Shown piece after piece: positions 45,611 through 54,812 of a stretch of 64,000 nucleotides of DNA. The DNA comes from Phoronis australis. Its lineage: Eukaryota > Phoronida > Phoronidae. How positions within the stretch are numbered: position 1 is the stretch's first letter; each line of letters starts with the position of its first letter. Location: the NCBI GenBank assembly GCA_002633005.1, contig NMRA01000587.1, positions 62,001 through 126,000 of the forward strand, written 5' to 3'. The notes under the pieces are model-generated. The model worked only from the letters and a program-made list of their open reading frames with translations. It made no database searches and was not told the origin of the DNA. The position numbers and the translations under genes are program-made.

Positions 45611-45749
45611 CGTGCGTTCAGTAGACGCTAGGACCTACGCTAGGACCTAGCTAAAACCTGGTCAAAGTCACGTGTTCTTATTTAAAATACACGGTAATAT
45701 CTCTCGTAATCTCGCGAAGTCTTGCTTTTTAGCGTTACTGAACGGGAGG
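45611..45749. mobile_element. Short MITE with TTCAGTA...TAGCGTTACTGAA ends (copy 2)
   Basis: Same family as 2206-2354. Unit A lacks it: unit A reads AGCCTGGATTTTCTTA where unit B has AGCCTGG, the element, then CTGGATTATCTTA. The target duplication is therefore CTGG (45607-45610 and 45750-45753). Confidence 0.8.
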
Positions 45750-48289
45750 CTGGATTATCTTACTTAGAGATGGGTAATGTTTCATGCTATGTGATTACGT
45801 GCATCTGTAATACAGTCACTTCTTCTACACTTTGGTAGTATTGCAAAAATTATCGTTGTGCACTGTTATTTAGGCCATAATACCTCGTTTAAGCATCAGT
45901 TTTAAAGAGGAAAACGTGAAAGCTGAGAAAATTCCTCATGCGGCAATGTCACAGATTTTATGCGCCAGATATCATTGTGAAATACGCGAGTTACTTAGCG
46001 TGTGATAGCGTCCGGTAACAATAGGGTCACCACGGATTACACCGCGCGACACTCGAATCTTGCTTTTATTACCCACAAAAGGCGCACACATCCGTCAGCA
46101 TGTTTGCTGCCTTGTTTTCGTGCCTATTGGAGTTCCACATGTTGTTTATAGTTGTTTGATTCCTTGGAAGATTTTCTCTGCGGCATTACTCCATTCGTCC
46201 TTCCAGTGTCAACTGGGTTTCACTGATGTGCTGTGAGCTACAACTTCGGCGTGAAAAAGTTTGATAACTTCACAATACTAGTGGATGCATGATTTGACTG
46301 AGTTCTTCGTCTTTCTGACATCAATGCGAGACACGAAAATGCGAAGTGAGTGGGTAAACAAGTTCGTCGGGTTAATTTCGAGCCGAACAGAATTCCCTTT
46401 CTTGAAGAAAACCGTTCAATTTTGGTTTGAACGGCTGAAATCAAGAATATGTCCACGGCCCCTCGCCAACTTCCAACATGATTTGCGAAAATGTGCCTGA
46501 TTTCCAAAACGATGTCACGATCCTTTTTAGATCCGCGACAATGGAGAGTTCTATCGTCATGAAATCCGGGGCGGCCTTATTGTCTCGTGCGTTGGCCCAA
46601 TGAGGGAGTCAAGTGACGTCGACACCAAAATAAAATGGACATGATGAAAAGTTTTGCGTCTGTAAGGAGGTTTCAATACGACTGCATTGGAGCATTAAAA
46701 TCAAAATTGTTTCATCATTTTCACATTCGGCGTTAACTCTTCCGAGTTAAGATTAGGCAGAAAAAATTGGTAAATAATTCAAGAATTTACGACCCTTCGC
46801 CCTACGCTTGACATAATAAAATCCACAAAAATATTGGCCCTCTAATGACGAAATTGAATAATAATGCAAGTGCAAAGTTTTTTCGTTGTGAATGTTCACT
46901 TTGTTTCCAAAACAATACCTTATACATCTCTATTATTCCTCAATAACAATCACACACACAAACACACAGAGGAAAACATTTTCTCTCTGAGGCTACAGCC
47001 GATGCTTACGTAGAGAAGAAACCAATCACTTTTGTTGAAATTCAACATCTTTCCCCTTTTGTTGATAATAATATTTTTTTCATCCTACAGTACATTTTCA
47101 ATTCGCTTTTAAAATCTGGAAAATATGGAGGTTCATAATAACAATATTTTAGCCGATAAATTACTTAAAGTTGACGATTTCATTAGAAAATTCACTTTTG
47201 CCAAAAATACAGATCAATGTTTTTTGTGCTACGAATTGCGTTATTTATTTTATCGCAAAATACACTAACATGTAGAGTTGGACAAAGCCAATAGATATGT
47301 TGAATGCTCCATGGTTCCTTTTGTACAGAAGGTACACATATCCGACTGGGAAATGAAAACACGTCTTCAAAAAATATTCGTGATTTATAACCATCTCAGT
47401 CGCATATTATTTGCACAAAGTACATAGCTTTTATAAATTATTTGCCACACTGTAATCCACACAGTGATCTCTAAATAGTCTTACACTTGTCTAATGCTTT
47501 CGATTTTTGAAGTAACCTTTTAAAATAAAAAAATCCTATATATTTCGTGTTCCTTTCGAATTTGAGCATAGAATCTTTCAAATAGGAGGAATAATCGGTG
47601 ACCAAATGTTTACATTTAAAACTGAATTACTTAAAGAGTTATGCTTAATACAAATTTTAAGACCACAATATCTAGTAAACACACTTGGCTTAAAATTAAT
47701 CTTTCCATTAATTCATTACATATTATTAACTTACCATTTTCGACAAAAATCATTTAAAAGTCTAATACCATCATAGTTCCATTTAGATAAAAAGAATAGT
47801 CTCCTCTTAATGATTTTCCGTATCCAGTAAATACGAATTTTGTAAAATTTCTTTCCATGTCGAATGATGATCCTTGCCACTTTTAACGGATTTCATGAAA
47901 TGCTTGTGCACATTTGATGTTAACTGAATGTGCCGTTTATTGAAGTTTACAGCAATTTTCGTATTTGCAGCCATCTTTTATTATTTTACTGTTGAACACC
48001 AGCTGCTCTAGGTTTTCTTTTCATCAAATATAAATCCAAAAAAATTACAAGTATACTCCAAATAATAGTTACAAAGTAGGAAAGGGGGCAAGAGTATGGT
48101 GACATATTTCCCCGAAGGTGGGTGTTTTTCGACCAGCTGCTGCTGGCCCACCGTGTGGAGAGATCCTGAGCTTAATGGGCCGAAATCTTGAGGAAGCACG
48201 GCGCTCAGCTGACGATTGCAGTTGGCCGTGGAGCACAACCATCTATCTCTGTGTATTTAATTCTACTGAATGAAGTACGACTACAAATA

Positions 48290-49095
48290 GCAAGGGGGAA
48301 TGTATTGAAGTAGTCCGCACAAAAGTGTGTAAATAAATTTTAAATTTTCCCAGCGCAGCAATTTTATCAACTGTTAGAGGTGATATGGGTCGTTACTCCT
48401 TGATTGCATACCAACTTCCTAGAATTGTGAAATATCGGCTAAAACTATTAAAAACCGATGCATCAAAAATTACATATCTTTGCTATGAATGGCAGTACAA
48501 TATGACGGAAAATGTTGATAAACCTTGCTGGGTTAATTATGTTAAGAAATTGCTATTTCATTTTGGTTTTGGAGAAGAATGGGACAATCAGGGTGAAGGT
48601 TCCGAGACAAGCTTCATATCACTTTTTAAACAAACATGCCGGCAAAGATATTCCTGAGCAAAAACTGGCAAGAAATTTTCAGCAATTCGAACAAACTGGA
48701 AACTTACAGAACTTTTAAGTTAAACATATATTTTGTAAATTATTTAGAAGTAATTGAAATGTAAATGTTAGATCTGATATGGTAAGATTGAGATGTTCAG
48801 TGCATGCACTAAAAATTGAAAAAGTGTAGACAATTGAAACTTAGCACACCAGAAAGATTATGCCCTCTCTGTGTTAGGCTATGTGTCGAGTCAGAATATC
48901 ATTTTGTTACCGAATGTCAATTCTACGATGAACTTAGGAAACGGTATTTGCCTGCATGGAGCTACAACAACCCCAATGTTGCAAAATTCAACAGACTCAC
49001 GACTATGGTAGAGTTTGACACCTACCTGTAATATATTTGATTGTTTGATTGTAACAACGACCGGAGGTCTAGTTATTGAATAAAAATATTTATAT
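48290..49095 (+). mobile_element. 5'-truncated, degenerate LINE fragment (C-terminal part of reverse-transcriptase ORF)
   Basis: A frame from 48385 reads LPRIVKYRLKLLKTD ... VNYVKKLLFHFGFGEEWDNQ, then after stops and frameshifts MVRLRCSVHALKIE and CPLCVRLCVESEYHFVTECQ. The Cys-rich C-x2-C...EYHFVTEC segment is the typical C-terminal end of many invertebrate non-LTR retrotransposon ORFs. The fragment ends in AATAAAAATATTTATATA. It is missing from unit A at the paralogous site, so it inserted after the duplication or was lost there. Confidence 0.8.
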
Positions 49096-50456
49096 ATAGT
49101 TGTGTGAGATTGCTGCGCTTCAACTCATCTCTTTGTCAGGCGCACCAACTTTGGAAAGGATACAATAGTTGTTTAATGATTTATGTATCATAACACGAAC
49201 TGCTTTAGGCCTGGACAGAGTTCACTTAGTGAGCGGCATCTCTTTCACAGCGCTGGTTCTCAATGACAAAATTTTACAGGAGTACATGTAGACTTCTTAA
49301 AGTTATTAGCACGGACCAGACTAAAACTACAAAATCGTGGTGTTTTTATGATTCAATTACAAATCGTCTATTCTCGTCGATGTCTGCCAGACATTTGCTG
49401 AAATCATGACTGCTGTCTTTGCCCTTAGAATACTGTTATACAACTGATCGTGGGTTTTGGCTCAGCGGCAAAAAAGTTGGCTGCCCTGGCTGACCAAGAG
49501 GCTTCACTTCCGTGCTCTTCTACTCGAGTGCGTAGCTTAACTTTTCTCGCCGTGTATGTACGTTAGTGAAACATTTGATCTTGTGCTCCGCATAACTATT
49601 CCCGAAGAATAACAAAACCTTACTTAAACAAAAGTACAGTCTCCGAGATGTCAATGTCATTAAAATCTTTGGTCAATTTACACCAATCTTATTTTGGCAT
49701 GGTGTTTCGGTAGGTCATTTCACCGGCCAACTTCAAGTGTTAAAGATGTATTTGCATGCTCCTAACTATGCTAATGTATAGCAGGAACTAAACGGCAGTG
49801 CTATTTGAACACAATCTGCGCTAAACAAAGTGCAGTTGTATTCACTGACAACTTTGTGAAAACAATAAGTTCTGCAAATAGGTGACCTTTGCACTAATGA
49901 CGAACATTGCAGGCCCGTATAGCCGGCATCATTCAGTGCTTTACTTACTGGGCACGGTTGAGTGATTTTTGGAGCTACATTATCGCCACTAAAGTAGTTC
50001 TTAAAAATAATCGTCAATTTTCAAACTACTTCACAGTCACATCGTCGCTATATGTCGTGTTTCTAACTAATTTGCCCAGCAATCACAGAGATAAGGAATT
50101 AGCGTTCAAGTTCCACTTGAAAGCGTTCTTAGAAGAACGCACACGTGTGTATGGTACACTCATAGAGGGCTCTTGGATTGCAGGAAGCCAGAAGTACGTT
50201 TAAGATAAGCAAATGTAACAATACCGCACGAGAGAATGTATATTTACACTGTAGCGCGAGATCATCACGGTCTGTTCACTCCAGCAAAACAAATTGCGCA
50301 ACCACACTAACTCACTGACCGCAAATGTGAAATACTTAAACAAAACAAGGAAAGTAACCCGATGTTTTTCAAGGGTGACTGAATCTTGCGAAATTGCGAA
50401 ATAATTTTTCGGGGACAATTCCTCATCGTAGCGGGTCGACCAGAACAGCGCATCTC

Positions 50457-50492
50457 TATAAATTTGAGACCTCTGGTTAATTCAACCAGTCT
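50457..50492 (+). promoter_or_regulatory. Core promoter of peptide gene copy 3 (TATA box and initiator)
   Basis: TATAAAT at 50457-50463, then the CCAGTC initiator-like site about 30 bp downstream. GGGGACAATTCC (50411-50422) just upstream resembles a Rel/NF-kappaB half-site pair with one extra spacer base; the equivalent in copy 2 is GGGGATAATTCC. The Rel reading is tentative. Confidence 0.55.
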
Positions 50493-50533
50493 CTCATACC
50501 GACTAATTAAAGAGCTTCACTTCATTGAGCAAG

Positions 50534-51558
50534 ATGAAATTGGTAAGAAGTGTTTATGTTGAGTGTTCTTTTTAAACTTAATATATTATAAACTAGAATT
50601 CGTTCATGTCTAGAAGAAAGCATTTTAAACCGGTAATTTTAATCTTCCTGCCTTGAATTTTCATTAACCAAGTCTAATTTTTGATTAAAACAACTCTGCT
50701 ATGTACGTAGTCACGTTGACAGCTTTTAGCTAACAATTTGATGTTAACGGAAAACAATTAGAACAAACCTCCCACGAGAGGAATTTCTAACAGCAATAAG
50801 TTTTAAAAAATGAAATGCTTCACATTTTTAAAGGATTTTTACCGACTTGCTTTTTTAAACAAACGACTACTCATAGTTTTTCTCAAAGTTAAAATTTAAA
50901 TTGAAACAACCGTGGACGAATTCGCTTGAATACTCTTAAGATGTTTTTGCCAATTTAGAGAAATAATTATTTTCAGAAACCGACGGATAAATAAAAACCT
51001 TTCAAAATAAAATTTCTACTCCCAAAAGTTTTTCAACCGTCACACAACTTGGTAACGCAAGTTACTCGCTAGTGGACTCTGGTTAGATCACGTGCTTTGC
51101 TTGCAATGTTCGAGAGTATCTCACAAATAATTGCTCTGAGAAATTTAAGACCAACGAGCGCAGCCTATGATCGCGTCATCTACAGACGCAAGACACTCGC
51201 GAGTAAACGAAGAACAACCACGTGCTTCGCTTGCCATGCATCACGAGAAGTCGCGAAGACTTGCGTGGTCACTTCTTTCTCACAAAAATGCTTTACGAAA
51301 CGGAGTCAAGATTTACGCAACTTGTTAGTAACAGCAGTCAAGAAATAAGCCGTGAATCCGTATGAAATTGTCCGTGCTCAAAATTTGTGCGACGGAGTGT
51401 GAATATTTAATAAACATGCGAACTTTGCCAATTTAGAATGTTATATCTATGTAGTGAATTTCATTTAATCGCCAATTACGTATTATTATTATCATTATTA
51501 GAATTATTAGAATTATTATTATTATTACTATTATTATTACTATTACTATTACTATTAC

Positions 51559-51604
<46 letters not shown>

Positions 51605-53180
51605 ACCTTTCCACTCGTTGTTCGTGCACTTGAATGCTTGAGCACGTTGTACTAAGGATAAAAATGAATCAAACAGTGTGTCTAGTTAAAGGAATTAAAC
51701 AGTACGTTTTTGCCCAAATTCGAGGTGGCGACTAAGTACAGTCAGCAAACAACTAATTAAATTAAATATTTGAATACGAAATGCAACCGTCGCACTTGGC
51801 GGATGACCGTGTAGGCTTGAATGAACAGTCTAAACAAATCGCGATATCCTAAACCCAGTATTAATCTAAGAACAGGTATTAAAACCACTCATGGCAAAGA
51901 AAAATAATTGCTTGGTGCTAGTAGTACATACATATTTCTTTTGGGTCCGTGTTAATAAATGAAATACATTTTGATTTTCTTTTTTTTTTCTAAAAATGAA
52001 ACTTATTTTAATTAGTTATGTGGTCTTAAGGCAGAAGTTACAGCTTACTTCATTCGTAAACATTTATTGAAGGACTTGAGCCGAGGTATTTTTTGTACGT
52101 TTTTTCTCACGTTTATCAAACGCGCGCCCCTGACGGAGGAGAGTCAGAAAACATGTACAAGCAGAACAATGGCAGCTACTCAGTGTTGGCTTAGTGAATT
52201 AGTGTTTCAGTTACTGACTTTCGAAGTACATGTCTTTTTAGATCTTCGTATGCGCTCTCCTGGCTTGTGTAGCCGGCCTGCTCCAAGCTGGTGATGCCAC
52301 GAAGTACGACATCCAGGATGGTAATGTCGATGATACAAATCCCAGCGCACGTTCCTTAGACAAGGAGGAGGTGGTTGAGGCAGGCGAAGAAGATGCTGAG
52401 TCAGATATCAATGACCGGTCATTCGAGGATTCGGTTGAAGAGGACGACGAGGAGTTCGAGCTGTCCTCTCGCTCCGAAACTGACAAGCCCATCAACGCAG
52501 ACGACCAGAAGGTTGCTGAGCAGAAGAGATTATATCCGGGGAATTGTCCGGTCTACAAAAGGCGCTTTATTTTGTATCTCCGAATTGAAGGGAAACTTTA
52601 CCGCCTCCGCCATGTATACCTAAGTCACCAGTGTCGTTACAATGGGTAAGTAAGGTGTTTTAACCCAAGAGTAAGTTGAATCTCCTTAGCAACTAGTAAA
52701 AACGTGAAATGGACATTTTACAAGGCATTCTGCTCAATGCGTTCGGTACATGTGTACATTGTGTTATTTTTAGGGTGTGTGCCGAGTGTTGTCCAGTTGC
52801 TCTGACAACAGCATAGTTTGGGAATAACATTTTTCTCGCTGAAAAAAATAGTACGTTGGTGTTTGCGCCTTGCGGACCATAATTTGACAAAAGTTTATCG
52901 CTAGCACCTGACTGTCAAACACATCCTTAATTGAAATCTAATTTATCCAAATTAGCCGACAAATTGTGTGAGGATTCGTCGTATACTTCAGAGCATAATC
53001 TCCAATGGATTCAAATGGGTTGATTGTTTTTTTACTTACAGACGAACGTGCAAAAGGTCCTATAAGCCGGGAAAATGTTACACTCGCCGATACCGAATCC
53101 ACACCATCGCCTATGGTTTCTCAACTCGCAAATGGTACAGAGTTTGGTTCATCATTCCAAGATGTTGCTGTGTCTTTTAA
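50534..53180 (+). CDS. Secreted cationic Cys-rich peptide precursor, copy 3 (putative host-defence peptide)
   Basis: Exons 50534-50542 (MKL), 52242-52645 and 53042-53180 give 183 aa with the same phases as copy 1. The signal peptide is followed by a shorter acidic propeptide (about 80 residues) ending AEQKR. The 84-residue mature part starts LYPGNCPVYKRR and ends PRCCCVF. All seven Cys are at the same positions as in copy 1 (6, 35, 42, 51, 80, 81 and 82); there are 20 Arg/Lys and a single Glu. It differs from copy 1 mainly in the turn of each module (IEGK for IRGR; IAYGFSTRK for SAYSYTHRR), while the cysteines and the WYRVWFIIPRCCCV strand are kept, which suggests constraint on the protein. 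Intron 1 contains a long ATT microsatellite. The same frame opens upstream of the exon 3 acceptor, but that part is intron. Function is inferred from architecture only. Confidence 0.8.
51481..51602 (+). repeat. ATT microsatellite
   Basis: A long (ATT/ACT)n tract in intron 1 of copy 3. The other units have only a few ATT units at the same place (for example 42716-42730). The poly-Ile open frame on the minus strand is an artefact of it. Confidence 0.95.
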
Positions 53181-53247
53181 AGCGGCTGCTGAAGAACAAA
53201 AGTGATATGCGAACACCATCGTTATGCATAGCCAAATGTGAATGAAA

Positions 53248-53313
53248 NNNNNNNNNNNNNNNNNNNNNNNNNNNNNNNNNNNNNNNNNNNNNNNNNNNNN
53301 NNNNNNNNNNNNN
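53248..53313. other. Assembly gap (66 N)
   Basis: Run of N at the junction between unit C and an inverted SINE-containing repeat. Confidence 1.
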
Positions 53314-53625
53314 ATGGGGGGAGGTCGGGAGGGGGGTTTGCCTCTAAAAATCAAGCATTTTCCTTGATTCCTGAAGTATTATCCAAGAAAAAAAGGCAAA
53401 AAAAAAAAACACTGAGAACGTGTCAAACAGGAAAAAAATGCACGTCTCAATGAGTCGAACTCATGAGCTGGCGGATAGAGCGCACGTATTTTACCACTAC
53501 ACCATCACGACTTAGCTACAACTCTCATAGTTACTAAAAGACTTACTTGTTTATGGGCCACAGCGTTTGCGCGCGAAACCTACTTCTTTTTGGGCCCCTC
53601 CCCTAAATCTGCCTATGTAACGTGA
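53314..53625 (-). mobile_element. Inverted, shorter copy of the SINE-containing hAT-like repeat
   Basis: Read on the minus strand it matches the 28120-28982 element: AGGCAGATTTAGGGG end, AAAAAGAAGTAGG, TTTCGCGCGCAAACGCTGTG, the tRNA-like block (53512-53443), then CTTGGATAATACTTCAGGAA and a G/C-rich tail that enters the gap. It lacks about 450 bp present in the 28-kb copy. Confidence 0.7.
53443..53512 (-). repeat. tRNA-like (SINE head) sequence, inverted copy
   Basis: The minus strand shows the A-box-like GTGGTAAAA and the B-box-like GAGTTCGACTC, matching 28672-28740. It is a degenerate repeat copy, not a tRNA gene. Confidence 0.5.
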
Positions 53626-54812
53626 CAATTAAGATAATACAAAATCTGAGAAAAACATGACGAACGCTCTTCTCCACATATGCGTCTTTTGAATCCTTAA
53701 AGGAGGTGTCTTGTTTCTTAGTGACCTTAAACTCTTTGTTTTAGTGACTAAAAATGTGACTGAAATTCCTAGTGAAACTCTTGTTTTGGTTGTGACTATA
53801 AAATTCTGGAACCATCACACGCGACACGTCTCCGAACTGGTTTTCGCCCTCGGAGGTGTCCGTCGGGGTAACAGGTAGGCCGTAGAGTTTTAATATTGTT
53901 TTGCTTTAGGTCATGGCCGACTGAGCTGAAACAGTGAAATGAAACGGTGAGCTTGAAAAACTGGATTTTGATCACACTTGAATTTTAAATATCAGTCACA
54001 TTCGTTTGACCTTTTCGATGATGCTTTGAGAGCTTTATGTTTTTAAAAAGGCCCCCCCATTTTGCTTTTAAACTAACTAAATAGTAAATTTAGTCGTTTC
54101 ACTTCATTGTTTAAATAACTTTAAAGTGAAGAAATTATAAGTTTAACTTTGATCATCCTCAGGCGCCTAGTCACTCCATCCACAAAAGCGTGCACGCGGC
54201 ACTCACTCAACTTATAATAAAACACCTATAAGATAACTGAAGTCTCACAGTCACTCTGTGTCCTAATACTGCTACTGGTGCTAATTGCTGCTGACTAGAG
54301 TTACTGCTACTAGTACTAGTACAACTGCTACATATACGACTACTTATAACTAGGACCAATATCAATGTATAATACTCCCAGCTAATAATAACAATTTAAC
54401 AATAACAACACAGAAAAATTCTCAGTAGGCCTACTGAGGCCTAGTGGTATAGTCCTATAGGCTATTAGCCCGCGATCGTCCCTATAAAGGAGACCTATCC
54501 AGCTGGCTGGGTGTCGGCGGCACCGGGGACGTGTCCAAATGAATTTCAAAACATTTTATCCAAACCGACTAGGGACTTCGTGGCTATGATTTTCCCTCAC
54601 TCCTGGGCCATACGTAGTTACTTTGCGCACCAATAGAGGACGCGTGGTTGTTTTTCATATTTCCAAAGTTAAAGAATACACACTTCCGGATTTGGGATTT
54701 TGGGATCTTTTTCTGCACAGCTTCTCCGATTTGGTTATTTGCAGACTACTCATTGGCGATAATACTTTAGGTGATCCCTAGAAACGACTGTAGCGGGCAC
54801 AGAATATTACCC
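53626..54812. other. Upstream flank of the dynactin gene
   Basis: Unique-looking sequence between the repeat copy and the DCTN3 start codon, presumably holding its promoter and 5' UTR. No TATA box in a convincing position and no other gene was recognised. Confidence 0.4.

Larger units (their letters stand above)
41281..50225 (+). repeat. Tandem segmental unit B (carries the pseudogene copy)
   Basis: Homologous to unit A over most of its length and to unit C at its start. Unit-specific additions are a MITE (45611-45749), about 1 kb near 45750-46850, a short insert at about 48135-48240 and a LINE fragment (48290-49095). Apart from the pseudogene no gene was found. Confidence 0.8.
50226..53247 (+). 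repeat. Tandem segmental unit C (carries peptide gene copy 3), 3' truncated
   Basis: Homologous to unit B from the promoter flank through the end of exon 3. Homology stops just after GCATAGCCAAATGTGAATG at an assembly gap, beyond which lies an unrelated repeat, so the 3' flank seen in A and B is missing. Confidence 0.75.

Noticed and set aside
51433-51645. Poly-Ile/Val minus-strand open frame
   Set aside because: Translation of the ATT microsatellite.
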